Source: Pseudophaeomoniella oleicola
Lineage: Eukaryota; Ascomycota; Eurotiomycetes; Phaeomoniellales; Phaeomoniellaceae
Length of the DNA stretch: 64,000 bases
Reading direction: 5' to 3'
Assembly (NCBI GenBank): GCA_003868215.1
Contig: QWDQ01000054.1
Span: 122,816-186,815 of the forward strand
This document shows, piece by piece, positions 33,186 to 46,792 of the stretch (the first letter of the stretch is position 1; the number at the start of each line of letters is the position of its first letter). The notes beneath the pieces were generated by a model that searched no databases, had not been told where the DNA came from, and worked only from the letters and a program-made list of their open reading frames with translations. The position numbers and the translations under genes were made by a program.

Positions 33186-35589
33186 ATGTTTTGGTCACCG
33201 ATCCTCTGTATCGGCATCCTCGGTACATGGGTCTCGATAACATCGGCTTCGGGACTACCAACAAGCAGGTTCTGCTTCCGTGGATGTCAGCTGGCCCTGC
33301 AGGAGTTCCAATTCAATGACACCGACGCCAACGCCAAAGGGTTCACGAGATCTTGTCGAAGTCGACTGAAGAGTATATCTCTCTTTCTTTGCGTGAATGA
33401 GTACTGCGAGCTATCCACTCAGACACCTGGGCTCGAAGAATACAATCAGACTTGTCGCAATCGTGCCCAGAGCAGTCTTCCACCATTAATTGTAATAGCC
33501 GATTTCACCGAGGATGATATCGCTAAAATACGCAGAGTCGAAGGGGGAGAAACGTATGGCAAAGGTTTCAGTGAGCTGCTGTTGCCGTCACGGAAACTGT
33601 TCCGACTGGCATTTGATACTATTGATGTTGCCTTTTGGGAAGGGCGTATCCATGTGCATTATGGATTTGCGATGCTCTATTTCTGGATCGCAGTAGTCAG
33701 CGTCGGCATGTTCACCAAGCTATGGTCTCTCATGGAACACATCCGACGTGGATCATGGATCCCACTGCCAGACGGTGAACAGGGACGTATCAACCTGGGG
33801 TCAAAGGGGGGTGGATTTCTCGGTCTCCCCTCGCTCTGCATCAAGCGATACCTGACCGTCCCGGCCACTTTTGGGTACAGGTGCTCCCAGAACGTGAAGT
33901 GGTGCACTGTTCCATCGAGGATCCAGAGCTTGGCGATCAGTGCTTTCACCGTGATGAACGTTGTTCTGTGCCTGATCAATTATCGAACATTTGAGGGTAA
34001 CATGTACTGGCCGGACACCTTCACACAGTATTGTAGATACTTCTCCGACAGGACCGGTATCATCTCTTATGCCAACTTTCCACTGATTTGGCTGTTTGGT
34101 ACTCGGAATAATGTCCTTTTGTGGTTGACCGGCTGGGATTTTGGAGCGTACAGCAATTTCCACCGCTGGATTGCTCGTGTCTCCACCGCCGAGGCCATCG
34201 CGCATTCGATCGGGTACACCGTGATGGTTCTCGAACGTAAGAATCTCAGAGAATGATATTCCGTGTGCTAACATATCCTTCAGGCGGTGATTGGGCTCTG
34301 TTTTGGAATTATTGGACACGCAGATGGTGGTGGGCTGGTGAACTGGTATGCCTCTCTCTTCCTATTCAATATGAGACTAATCTGTTCAAGGCCACAATTT
34401 TCATGGTCGCCATATGCGTCTTTTCCGTCTATGGACTACGTCGCCATTACTACGAGGTCTTCCTATATACGCATATTGTACTCTCTGTCGTTGTGTTGGT
34501 GACCATGTTCTGGTACGTTGCAAGTCTGAACCTGCTCCACGGATACTGACTCTCTCCAGGCACGTTGAGATATTCCTCGGAACCTACAACGCACCCATCT
34601 GGATATGTTCGATCATCTGGATATTGGACCGTCTCTTACGCATGTACCGAGTATTGTCGTTCAATCCGAAGTTCTGGGATGTTCGGGCAACAACCACCTA
34701 TGACCCGAAGTCGAACATCGTACGAATGGTCATCCCGAGCTCTCGATCATTCCACAAACCCCGTCCAGGGACTTACTACTATCTTTACGTGCTCAACGAT
34801 TTTCGGATTTGGGAAAGCCATCCTTTCACGCTCGCCTATCCTAGTCAAGGGCAGGACGGCACCACATTAAGTGCGTGGAAATCTAGTCCTCCGACAGAGG
34901 AAACCGACTCTTCTCGACTTGAAGTGTCTTCTACATCTTCCGATGAATCACAACAGCTGCTTCCTGCATCTGATAACTTCGAGTCGTTCACGTTCCTCAT
35001 TCGCCCGTATGATGGCTTCACTTCCCGTCTTCGCGCTGCAGCCTTACACCAGCCTGCCAAACTACGTGTTCTCGTCGAAGGGCCGTACGGCGACACCCAT
35101 CAATTCCAGAAATTCGACAGCATCCTCTTCGTGGTCGGTGGAACCGGCATTGCAACCCCGCTATCCTATCTTGCCAAACTTCTATCCCGTAACTCCAGCA
35201 CAACCTCCGTGCACATCATCTGGGCAGTCCGCGAGCACAGCTTCCTCGCCGACGTCGTCCAAACCGATCTCGAACCTCACCTACCCAACGAAAAGCTGTC
35301 GATAACCGCCTACGTGACCCAGCATCCGGAAGACATCACGCGGCTCGCCGACCCTGCACATGATCTGCTGACTAAGCCATGGCCATCAAAAGGCGTCCAT
35401 GTCCTCAGCGGTCGTCCCGCCGTCCACGAAATAGTCCAGGAAGCCGCAAAGAGTGCAGGACATGGTCGACTTGCCGTTGTCGCCTGTGGACCCGCTCAGA
35501 TGGCCGATGACACGCGAAAAGCTGTGGTCGATGTTTTGGCGTTGGGACACGAGAAGATTGAGTATTTCGAAGAGAGTTATAAGTGGTAA
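33186..35589 (+). CDS. Ferric/cupric-chelate reductase (FRE-type flavocytochrome)
   Basis: Moves electrons from NADPH through FAD and two haems across the plasma membrane to reduce ferric or cupric ions. Four exons (33186-34236, 34284-34345, 34391-34512, 34560-35589) give 754 residues, with introns of 45-47 nt. The start follows the hydrophobic N-terminus MFWSPILCIGILGTW, a likely signal peptide. An extracytoplasmic Cys-containing part precedes the transmembrane ferric-reductase domain (about 170-430) with haem-ligand histidines in NFHRWIARV, EAIAHSIGY, YTHIVLSV and WHVEIF. The FAD motif is HPFTLAY near 500, and the NADPH motifs are GGTGIATPLSYL near 605 and ACGPAQMADD near the end. It terminates EYFEESYKW. 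A Ser/Thr-rich insert (SSTSSDESQQ) lies between the FAD and NADPH parts. No siderophore or iron-uptake neighbour is seen, so regulation cannot be inferred. Confidence 0.94.
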
Positions 35590-36369
35590 TTTGTCAGTCA
35601 GAGTTCCATTCAGATGTCCTTTAGTAGACGATTTTAGATGAAGATACCTAAATTTTCATGGAAATCTTTTCGATCGTGAACCTGAAAAGCGACCCGTTCA
35701 TATGTTTCTCTATCTTCCCTTCCCCCTTCACCTCTCTAATCCACTGTCGTCAACTATATCCAGCGCTATATCCTCATCCCCATCCCCCTCCCTTTCCTGT
35801 ACCAACTACACTCTCCCCACCCAATCCCCCAACCAAATTATTCCCATCACCCACCTACCTACCTACCCGACCTCCTATCCAGTTGAACTGCCAGATCAGA
35901 TCAGAACAGAACCCTCGATCCTTTCCTCACGACATTACAATTCTCAAAATAGATAAAATAAATGAAAATTTCGCCGTTTGGGTTAATAACCTTTTATATA
36001 CACTCTACCACAACAACAACAACAACTCTCTCCACGATATAACCGTATCCTATCTTATCTTATCTTCACTTCCATCCATCTAATTATTATATCTTCAAAA
36101 CATTCAGTCCTCCTTCCCTCCTTCTTCCTTCTTGTTGCTTGCTTGCCTGCTTGCTTACAACAGCACTACTACTACTACATAGATATTCCCCCCCCCCTTT
36201 TTTTTTTGCTAGCACATTTGATTCAGTGTTGCCGTTACCTTTGCAGCGGCGCGGGTATGAACCAAGTCTTTTGGTGGTGGGGGTTGTGTTGGAATTGGTA
36301 CAAGTAGCGTGTTGATAGGTAGGTAGGTACTAGGTAGGTATGAGTTCTGTTAATAACATCATCGTTGTT

Positions 36370-36394
36370 GGTGGTGGTGGTGGTGGTGGTGGTG
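36370..36394. repeat. (GGT)n microsatellite
   Basis: Eight GTG/GGT units. An ACACCCCGCGGGGTC palindrome lies 3 nt downstream. Confidence 0.9.
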
Positions 36395-37798
36395 ACAACA
36401 CCCCGCGGGGTCTGGTTGGGTCTGATGTGAGGGGGGGCTCCAATGCCCTTTCCCATTCCCATTAATTACCAATTCGATCCGATCCGATCCAATCCAAGTA
36501 TTGTTTTTATATCAAATGGAATATAAATATATTCATTCCACTGCTGCCACTGCCACATCATCTTTTGTTCTTAGTGAATTTATTTATGAAACCTACTAAT
36601 TACTATGATTCAGATGATATATATAAAAAACACTTCCTATATCTATCTCCCCCCTTATTTCCCCTTTTCCCTCGGAAGCATTTGCTTATTTAATTACTAG
36701 ATAAAAAGGAGACAGACAGACACAGTTCCTGATATTTAATATCATAACATAAAAAAAAAGGAAAATTTCCTGTTGCTGACTGAGGCCAGCCGGAGTTGAT
36801 AGAAAGAAACAGAGAAAGAATGTTGTCGTTGTTATTCATAAGTAAGAGGGGGGCGGGGGTTGAGGCGATATCCATGAAATATTCAATGGGTAGGTAGGTA
36901 TTGGGTTTAGAAGAAAAAGAGACGTATATATATTCTGAATCTATTAATTAGTTAATAGCATTTCTCCCTCCCTTCTCTTTTCTTTCCTTTCCTTTCCTTT
37001 TCCTGCCTGTCTATTTCCCCCAGATGATCACATCATCTTTAAACATCTTCTTCTTCTTATTTTACTCCCATTCAAAATCCCATTTAATTCACAAAGTCCC
37101 CGTATATTCTTTCCTTCCTTCCCTTCTTTCTCTATCTCTTCTCATTCAATCTCTATCATAACCTATATACGTATATACGTATATATAGGTAATCTACCTA
37201 CCTTAAGACTTTCTCCAGTAATCAGAAAAATGAGAACGAATGAGATATAATAAAGAAATTAGGTAAGATAATAATAATATATTCTATATTATTAAAAAAA
37301 CACGGAAATGGAATGGAATGGAATTGTTCTTTCATATATATACTCTCCTATCCTAGTTAGTATCTTGTCTTTTCTTCCCTCTCTTTTTTTCCGGGTTTCC
37401 TTTTACAATTACTTCATCAATTACTAAATTCCAAATCCTATCTATCTATATACCTTAGGTACCTACCTACCTACCTACCTAATCAATACCGACCTAGTAG
37501 AAATTATTAAACAATATATACCTTTTTTTACCTGCTCTACTTAAATCTCAGACTCTCAGACTCCCAGGACTGATTGACTAACTTATCTACCAGTCTCAAC
37601 ATTTTATATGTGCACACCGAACTGAAAGAAAGAAAATTGCCGGGACAGGACAGGAGGGAACAAGAAGGAAGGGAAGGAAGGAAGTGGTTGGTTGGTTAGT
37701 CAGTTATATGATAATTAATAATATAATAGAAAGGTAAGGAGATATGAAGATAAGGATATAGATAATGAAGAGAGAAATGGATAAAGGGGAATTAGGAG

Positions 37799-37837
37799 AT
37801 AGAGAAAGAGAGAAAGAGAGAAAGAGAGAAAGAGAAA
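37799..37837. repeat. (AGAGAAAG)n purine microsatellite
   Basis: Nearly five eight-base GA-rich units without mismatch. Confidence 0.88.
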
Positions 37838-38253
37838 TATATTCCAGCGGAGGTAGAAGGAGAGTCCTGGGTATGTCAGTAGAATAAATAGCAAGAACTG
37901 ATTCAGACTTCGGACTGTGTGTATTATTTCTATAAAGTCTAGTGCAGATAGATGCAGGTTCAAGGCAGATGTTTGTGGTGATACAATTTATTATCCAATT
38001 TTTTTTTTCTTGGATCCAGATGAATGATGAGATGGCGAAGCTCTGGTTTCCTATTATTACCTATTACCCTCCGTATGCGTATGCGTGCGTGTTTGAGGTC
38101 ATCAGTAATGCGCATAATACAGGGACAGGCCTTGCCAGCCGTCTAATGACATGATGTCCATCCAATTCAGTCCATCCAACCCAAAATTCGTGACGACAAA
38201 TGTACTCGAGATAACTCCGAAACGCCGATGAAAATGCATTGATATGACGACGA

Positions 38254-41200
38254 CTATGGCTTGTTCAATTGCTCGCGACGGTAGAAGAGCAAGAAGCCAA
38301 AACTGGACAAAGTTAGCATAGATTCTGTAAACGGAATGTGTAGGACTTACCTTGCGAAAAGCTGGAAGATCATTGCGACCCAAAACCAGGCGTTGCCGAA
38401 TGCGCTAAGACTTTCCGTCACATTCGGAGAAATAGGACCTGGGCCGATCCGATTAGGCGCAACTCCACGCGCAAATATCGTGGCGATAGATCCCAAGGCC
38501 TGGCCAGCCAGGAGCACGAAGCACACATGAACCCGTGTCAACGTCTGGAGGAGAACCATGCCGAGACCGACCTGTTGAATCGTGTCGAGCACCCCTAACC
38601 AGAGCCAAAGACATCGGGAGACAATCGCTCCAGAGATGAGACTACCCGCCCAGGGGAGATACAAGCCGATAGTCGATGTTCCCCACCATGTCTGGACCCA
38701 TCGAGGTGCGCCCAAGCTGAGCGCAAAGACAGGCAGGATCCAACTGTGCTCTTTTGATAACATTCGGAAGACCACAAGCACAAGCACCCATACCACGACG
38801 AAGAAGAACAACACCAGGATGACCATTGCCCAGACCTTGATGTGACTGGACGCCCAGAGGAAGGTCCAATTACGGCCGGCCGCGGAGCTCAAAAAGAAAT
38901 TCTGGATGACAACCATGAGGAAGAACCACCATATGATGCGCCTGCGAAGAAGAGAGGTATAGAAGAACAGTATCCGTCCTGGAGACTGGCGATAGTACTG
39001 TGGCAACCCCAAGGCAAGCAAAGAGCCCACGACCGCAGCAACTGCGGCAATCGGAATCGTCACGGCCGTGAGCTTCCAAGAATCGGCCAACGAGCCTCGC
39101 GTTGAACCATCGATCTCAGCTTGCGTGACGATGGAACCCCAATACCAGAGTGCGCATGTATAGAGCTGCTGGATTCCCTGAATCAGACTCGCCCGGAAGA
39201 TCCAATCCTTCACCGGTAGAGCACCTTGGTCACCGAAGTTGAGGGCAAAGAACAACGAGCCGCTCGACGATGCAGCCGCATAGACGCCGCTCGCGATATT
39301 GTTCGCCCATTCCCTGCCGGTCGACGACATACCGTATGGAGATATGCCGATGATGATAAAGGTCACACTGTAGAGGAACCAGGGTAGACTCAGCGCGACA
39401 ACGGACGGGAACTTGCAGAACACGAGCCACCACAACACGGAACATACGCAGTAGATGGCGCCGATAACGTAGACTTTCGTCGTCGTCTCGCCCACCGTAC
39501 CGACCAAGAGGGTGATCTGAGAGGAGTTCGTGGCGATGATCTGCCCGAGCCCGAGTAGCAGGGCATAGACGGGCCAGTTGCCAATGCGTCGCCGCATGAA
39601 TCTTCGAATGGCCATCGGACGCTTGTATCCTCTCACCGAGAGGAAGTTGGCAAGCTCCTCTTCTTGCGCAGGCTCCGAGTCTTGAGGGACGTGGCTGTAA
39701 GGGGGGGGATCAGGGAACCCGGCCGTGTTCGGGCTTGGCAGCGGACTGGCCTTTCGTTGTTTCTTCAGCTGCGCGTCGTTGTACCGGTTGTAGAATTGGC
39801 GCTCGCTTTTCTTCAGATAAGCCTCGATACCGCACTCGGTGGTGGAATTCTTCGTGTTGAGGTTCGAGACCAGGCTTTCAAAACGTTGGGTGAAGTAGCC
39901 GAGATTGTCCGTGAAGGTCGGATCCACCTTCTGGAGCTCGAACAGCGGCTCACTGGGACCGCCCACCACCTTCTGTAGGGAAAGGGAAGTATTGCGAGAA
40001 AGGCCGACGTTTCCAGCAAGCGGCTCCAGGTGATCGAGTTGATCGGTCGAGAGCTGCGGGTCCGGGGAAGAGGAACGAGACCAATAAGGTGATCCCGGAG
40101 TACGTGGCTCGGCGAGATACGGGGTCCGACCACGAGTACGGCCTGCACCTGGACTGTTCGAGCGCGTCGACAATGCATCTTGGGAACCGACAGCATTCTT
40201 GACGGCCTTCACCGCTTCTTCCGCTTCCTGGGGAGACATGTGGAGATACCCGGGGGTGTTAGGGCCTTCGTCGTCCACGTCGGTTTCGTCGTTGAGCTCC
40301 TCGCGTATCACCTGGCTTTGACGAGTCGGTTTCGTGAGCTTTTTCCTGGTGTGACCAGGGCCCGAGGTTGAGCCGAGGGAAAGTTTGCGAGAAAGCCCAC
40401 GAGTGTCGGCCTCACCTCCGCTCGGAGCAGCGCTCACTTCTCTGAATCGGGCCGGGATCTGTTGAAGGTTCTCCATAGACGGCGCCGCGGATCCTACCAT
40501 CGCCGGTGTGACATTGCCAGGAGTAAAGAAACGCGAGCTTCGATTGCTGCGTGATTCGCCCCAAATCTCCGAACCGAATATCGAGCTCCTCACGCTGTTC
40601 CTTGTCTTGGTGTTGTGGATCTTGATCGCCGTCTTGTGCAACGTTTCCGTCTTCTCGATCCACTCGAGCACGGAAAAGCGCTGTTTCGCAGATTGCACCC
40701 GCATCTTATGCCGAGTGTCCTCTGACGAGTCCAGAGCCGCCTTGATCGCGCTCGTGAACTGGCGCTGCAAATGGCTCGTCGCGTCCGACTCTACCGTGTA
40801 CCACCAGCCAGGTGTCTGACCCAACCCACCGATGCGTGCACCGATTCCCAAAGCACCTTTACGACCGAACTCGACGGCAACAAGGCCGAACGGCTCATCT
40901 CTGGACGGGATGAGAGCGAAGTTGGCTCCGGAGAAAACGTATGGCGGCAGCGCGGTGAATTCTGGCTTGGAGAACACGCGCCCCGGGTACAGATCCGTAA
41001 TACGGTCGAGTTTGATGGCGGCGAATTTTCCGTAGAGGTCGATGACGGGCCCGACGCAGATCAATTGGACCTGCGGCCTCGCCTGCAAGATCTCCGGCAT
41101 GACGTCGGCTATCAAGTCGACGCCTTTTTGTTTCGACCATCGCCCGACGAACACCAGCAGATCCGCGTTGGGATCTCGTTTCAAGCCAGCCCAATCTTGG

Positions 41201-44200
41201 GCCAAGAGCTTGTCCTGGATTCGTTCTTCGGTGGTTGCCATGTGGACTTGGGTGTGATCATCTTTCAGGTCACCTGTATCGGAAGGATCCGGGTTCGGCA
41301 AGCTGCCAATCTTTTCCAGACTCCAGAAGATCGGATAGCGAGCAAACGACCGCTTTCCGTACTTCTGAGAGACACCAACGGCACCGAAGCCCCGCTGGTG
41401 GTATCGCAGGTAACTCGCACCGGCGTGGAGCAGATTGAAAACGTTTCCGAACTGCGCGTACCGAGTCGCAATGTCCACCGGCAGGTTGAAGACCGAACAG
41501 ACCTCCTTCTTCTCTACCGGACTCGTCAACGGCCACAACCCTTGGAACTCGGCGTTGTGCAACGACAGACAAACGGGGATAGTTCGCTCCGGCAGCAGGT
41601 AAAGCGGCGCCAGAGAACCGTGAAAGTCGTTGATGTGGTAGAGATCGATGGTCGGGAACCGCTTGATCGCCTCGGCGATACATTGATTCCACGCCGAATA
41701 GTAGATGGCGCTGTCCAGATCGTCCATGCGAGGCGGATAGGGTTCCGCTTTGGTCTGCGTGCGGAACACGGGAGCGTCCAACAGGACGTAGGTGATGTTG
41801 GCGACGGTATGGTACTGCACGTTGATCGAATAAGTGGTGTCGAGGATGGTGACCTCGAACGGCGTCGCCGGGCTATCCACAGGATAATCGATGTCGCCGA
41901 CGCACGGCACGACCCAGATGAGGTTCAGTTGCTTCAGATGTTCAGACATCAGCTGCGCCATCACACCCAGACCGCCGATCTTGACCTTGATCTTCCAGTC
42001 TTCAATGTTGTATTCCATCGTCGCGATCAACACCGTGCGCCTGCTCTCTGGACCCGGCTCCACGATGTCCTTCAGCATCGTCGCGACAACGCCGGTGGAA
42101 GGCCGGCTTGAAGCATCATCGGAGTGAAACCGTTCCTTGAATTTCCCCCACGGCATCAGCGGCGCGTTATCCTCCTCCATGCCGCCCACCGCGGTGGTGC
42201 CGGCCACATTGACCTTGACACGATAGAAGCTCCGGATGAAGATCATGACGCCGGTGACGCCCATGATAGGCGGGAGAAACCACAGCAGGAGAAAGAGGAC
42301 GAGCTGCACCCATTCATTTCCGATCGGGACCAGATCGTACCTCAGATTGGCATCGTTGAACGAGATGGTCCAGCCGACATGCGGTCGTGGAGGTAGCTTG
42401 GTGATGTTGACCACGTTCGACGTGACATAGGAGGGCGGCAGCTTCTTGACCACGGAGGAATTGTCGACGTCGCCGTAGAGCTCCGTCTGGTCAGGCTTAC
42501 CATCTGCGCCAATGTTCCAGACGCTCATCTGCCCAGTTGCCGGCCATTCCGCGAGGAAATTGTATTTCCACCGGCGTTCACTGACATCATAGATCATCTT
42601 GTTGTCCAGCCCGGCATCGTATCCATATTGATTGTACGGACCGTTCCACCATAGATGTGGGAATCGGCGTGGCACACCCGCAAACCAGCCGACGTCACCT
42701 TCCTGCACGTAGTCACTGCTTCCCGTGAGCCGTGAGAAATATTCCACGCGCACGTGGGTGCCTTGCCAGCTCTTTTTGCCTTTCGAGGGCGACGAGGCTT
42801 CGATCGACGTGTTGCCGCCGTGATATCGTTGCCAGTCCGAAAAGGTGACACCCCAGTCTGTCGAGAAGCGGAACATGTCAGCCCCGGCGGCTTCGTGGTG
42901 GATGTACAGATTGCCGTTGTCGTCACGATGCAGGAGATTGGTAGAGTAATTCGCCAACGGCGTGATCAGAGGGTTGACGTCGGACCCCATGCGCAGCAGA
43001 AAGTGATCGACGGCGTTGGTGTGATTTCCAGATACACTCGAGACGTTTCTGACGCTCAATCGGTGCACGCCGTGGTGGACGCCTGTCAAATCCGCCGTCC
43101 AGGTCCAAACGCTGGGAGGCTCGCCGATGTAGCCATGACCGGTGGTTCGAGCGTCGATGGTGGAACACGACACGCTGTTTCGGTCAATTGCCGGGGCAAT
43201 GCCGCTCTGCGTGGTCGAGTTCAAGGTGATGGCGTCAGTGAGGCCGTTACAATCCATCTCGTCCGAAAATGAAAGACGGAGATGCACGGTTTCGCCGGCA
43301 TCTTCAGCCGATGTCAGCCGCGCATCGTGCCCGGGTAGGAACTCCGTGAGGGTCGGGGCCGGCGTGATAAAGGAGTCCCTTTCCACGTACGCACGGAATT
43401 CCCAAGCTTCCAGGGTGATGTTGGGGAGGCATCCGTAGAACCTCGTCGGATCTTGCGCCGACGGAACCCCAGGCCCTTGCCGCAAGGTCACTTCGTCGTA
43501 AGGATAAAACACATTCTTCACCGTCGTGCCCGCCTCGAACGGGGAGAGCAAGGCGGTGTCATTATTGGTACAGTCATTGTTGTAGGTGACGCTCGCGTTG
43601 TTGTTCTGATAGACCAGCCAGAGAGTCTGGTTTCCGGCAGATCCTGTCGGTTGGTACTCTGGATAGTAGCCTCGCAGCACCGACCAGAGGCCCGTGACCG
43701 TGGGAGTCGTCGCAGATCCCGGAAGGAAGACATCTCTGGTGAGCTGCGACAGCGTCAGCAGATACCATCCGTCGTTGGCGACCGGGTAGTGTTCCCGGAC
43801 TTCAAACATGCGCTTCATGATATTGCGAATCGGGTGGGCCGGGTTCCGCTGATCGTATGTGACGGTGATGTCGTTGCAGCCGAATTTGCCGCTCTCAATC
43901 GGGAAGTCGTAGTACTTGCTCGTGTTCAGGTTGAAACAGCCGTGCGTCCACCACGCCGTCTGCGAAGCCATGGGCTGACGGCCGAAGAGGTAGTTACCGG
44001 CGGTCGCGTCCAACACGTACGACGCCTGTTCTTCTCCCCACATCACGGTCGGGATCCCAGGAAGCTCCAGCGTGACGATGAACAGGCCGAGGAGGAACCT
44101 CTGGGTCCCGTTTCGGATCGTCGGCCACCGGAAGTTGTCTTGGTTCGAGACCCCGTACATGTGTCGCGGGTCGAATTCGCCGGTGAGCGCGTTGATGAAA

Positions 44201-45636
44201 TCGTTCGTCACCAGCATCTGGGTCCACGCCTCAATGAAATCCGTCGGCAAATCGTGACCGGCCACGAGATTACCGTCCATGCCGAGGAAACGGGTCATGG
44301 AACGGTAGATGGTGTAGTGAAATGCGGATGCGTCCAGAGCCTGGTATCCATTGTCCCTCAGGAAATACGACGCGTCTGACGCGTTGGTCAACTGCACGGC
44401 GTCGCCCGCCGATGCCGGACGCATATCTGGCTGGCGACCGCGGCCGAGATAAAGACTGCCGAAATCATTCCCCGCCGTGATCTCTCCCGGCAAGAAGAAA
44501 TTGTGCTTGCCGACTTGCCTGGCGCATTCGCGATAGACGCGAGTCATTTCACTCAGCGGTTCCAGCGTCGCCTGCACCGCTTTATCAAAACGGAACCCAT
44601 CGACATCCAGACTGGTGATCTGAATGCAGGCATGGCGGGTCAAGACATCCCGGACCGGTTTGTGCCATTCGCGCAGACGATCTTGCGCCGAGGCAAATTT
44701 GGTGAGCTGGCGCTGCCAGTCAGGGAAATTCCCGAACGCTTCCAGTTCGCCGTACTGGTCGAAATCACTGTTGTAGCAGCCATGCAAGTCCTGCACCCCT
44801 TGATCCGTCAGGGGCGTCCCGTCCTCGTACCAGAATTTGGGGTAGTTGCAGCTCTCGTTGTATTCTTTTGAAAAGCCGAAGTCGGCATACCGCCTGTCGC
44901 TAATCCACTGGACTTCGTATTCGTCCGCTCGAAAGTCGGCCGAATCATTCAGATGGCCCTTGAATCCAATGAGATTGGTAAGGCTACAGAGAAAAAAGGT
45001 CAGCGATCCGTGTCTGCGTCCGCTGAGATCTCAGGAAGAGTGGGGGGATTCTTACGTAGCCAACGTGTTGTCCACAATCACATACATGTTCCGCCTGTGG
45101 ATTTCCGCGATGGCCGCCCGCCACGTCTGGATGGTTCCGAGATGCGGCTCCAGCAAAGTTGTATCGACGGCAGAGTAGCCATCGTATGCCCAAGGAAGGT
45201 TCATGAGATAGGTTCCCGCAAAGTAGATTCCCTGCGCCCACGGTCAGATTACACAGCGACTTGTAGCCGCACGCTTGCCCAAACATACCTTGAATCCCAT
45301 GCCCTGGATGTAGTCCAAGGTGTCGATGAGCCCCTCGACGTCGCCGCCGAAGCGCATCTGATTGGAGTTGATGACATGTTCGAAGGCGGTCCCGTTGATG
45401 TTGTCGTTGGTCGGATCACCATTTGCGAGTCTATCCAAGAAGATGGTGTACAGCGGAAACCGCCAATTATCTGGAGACGGATGATATTCGTGATCAGGCC
45501 ATTCTCCCCAATACTCGATCGGACTCGTCGCCTCCTGGTTTTCGTTCAAGTTCCAGTCGACCAGCGTCTCGTTGTAGGGCCAGCCGAAGACAGTCACACT
45601 GACCAGGGATGACAGCAAAATTACTGAGAGCTGCAT
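38254..45636 (-). CDS. ags1: Cell wall alpha-1,3-glucan synthase
   Basis: Makes alpha-1,3-glucan for the cell wall at the plasma membrane. Four exons (45289-45636, 45056-45231, 38351-44983, 38254-38302) give 2401 residues, the usual size. Introns are 57, 72 and 48 nt. The last exon replaces a spurious end and yields the family C-terminus FGFLLFYRREQLNKP. Order: signal peptide (MQLSVILLSSLVSVTVFG); extracellular alpha-amylase-like domain with DVDGFRFDKA near 301, FFLPGEITAG and PGIPTVMWGEEQ; one helix near 1075 (LVLFLLLWFLPPIMG); cytoplasmic GT5 synthase domain starting KIGGLGVMAQLM near 1175, with DLYHINDFHGS and PSRDEPFGLVAVEFG; a Ser/Pro-rich linker; and from about 1980 a multi-pass membrane part thought to export the chain. 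All three modules look complete. The species may have further ags paralogues elsewhere. Confidence 0.97.
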
Positions 45637-46072
45637 TTCCGTACGATGCACTCTGACAGCACATGCTTTTCTTTCCCTGGAAGGTGGTGTTTTTTTTTTT
45701 GGTTTTTGGTTCAAGAAAGACGAAGGAGCAGGAGAAACTCCAACATGTTGACGATTCGCTTGATAGTTTCAAAAATAAGGCACTTGGCTCGTTGGGCTAT
45801 GTGTGGACACGGGTACGGAAAAGCAGGGAATTTGGGAAGTGAATGAAACGCGAATCACAGGCTTCACCAGAATTGGGCATGTGATTCAATGGGGCGCGCC
45901 TCTACGGGCGTATCAGACGTGCAGAACCTAGTAAGTGACTACTACGTACTACGATAGACATGGTACGTAGTGCATAGCCCACGGCAGGCTGGGAGACCCG
46001 TTGGAGACCAGTTGGAGCCCAGCTCAGCAGTTGGAGCAGTTGTCAGCACAAAGGATCTCCCGTTCCATTCGT

Positions 46073-46117
46073 AGTGGAGGCACAGTGGAGGACAGTGGAG
46101 GACAGTGGAGGACAATG
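46073..46117. repeat. ACAGTGGAGG 10-bp minisatellite
   Basis: About four direct copies of a ten-base unit, the first and last with a mismatch. Confidence 0.88.
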
Positions 46118-46732
46118 GAAGGGCGCCTTGACCCAAATACCGGGGATCCACATGGTGAAAGGGTCAAGCGAAGGCAAAGCGACGAAGGCCAAAGTGGCCA
46201 AAGTGGCCAAAGTTCGACGTTGGAACCAAAGTGATACGTGGTGTGGTACGTCCTAGTTACATGGTACCGTAGTAATAGTCGACATACTATAGGATCCTAG
46301 GAGGGAAGACTAGATAGTAAATAGGAATAGGTCAACCGGATCTTGGTTTAAGATGAAGGCTCATTGGATGCAGGGCGGGAAGATCGATTCCACCCTCCTT
46401 CCATCAAAAACCCGGATTGTACCAAGTACATACGACGTAGTAGTAGTGATGTGTGAGGCAATGTATTTTGTACTTTGTAGTAATTGATCCGTGAATTAGG
46501 AGGATTTCAAATGTAAGGAATTGTGAGGAATTTGTGAGGGGAAACAGCGAGCAGTGAGGGACTGTGCGACGGTGTGACTTGGCTCTCGGATAAGTTGCCC
46601 CTTTTCCTCGTCACACCGTCAGACCATCCCGATAAGCGATGATTACTTGATTACTTGAAATCGACGATTCCAGGGATGATTGTGCCGCACCATCAAACTA
46701 ATGAATTACGCTCTACTGATCCTTAGTATCGC

Positions 46733-46792
46733 AGGTATCAACAGGTATCAACAGGTATCACTAGGTATCAACAGGTATCACTAGGTATCACA
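46733..46792. repeat. AGGTATCAAC/AGGTATCACT 10-bp minisatellite
   Basis: Six consecutive ten-base units of two alternating variants, perfectly phased. Confidence 0.93.

Larger units (their letters stand above)
35590..38253. other. 2.7 kb intergenic, low-complexity
   Basis: Convergent gap between ferric reductase and glucan synthase. It is rich in CCTACC and TACCTACC runs, poly-C/poly-T (36190-36209), GGT, TTCC and GAGAAA microsatellites and AT-rich sequence. Open frames here are repeats read as protein. No gene seen. Confidence 0.75.

Noticed and set aside
35658-36083. Pro/Ser-rich small protein gene
   Set aside because: The frame is pyrimidine-rich low-complexity sequence downstream of the ferric reductase gene.
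40771-42111. 446-codon plus-strand open frame
   Set aside because: It lies antisense inside the glucan synthase exon, which has clear GT5 motifs. It is a shadow of GC-rich coding sequence with no family features.
43453-44379. 308-codon plus-strand open frame
   Set aside because: Antisense to the amylase-like domain of the glucan synthase. Arg/Val-rich shadow composition.
46733-46792. CRISPR-like array
   Set aside because: The units are ten-base direct repeats without spacers, in a eukaryotic genome.
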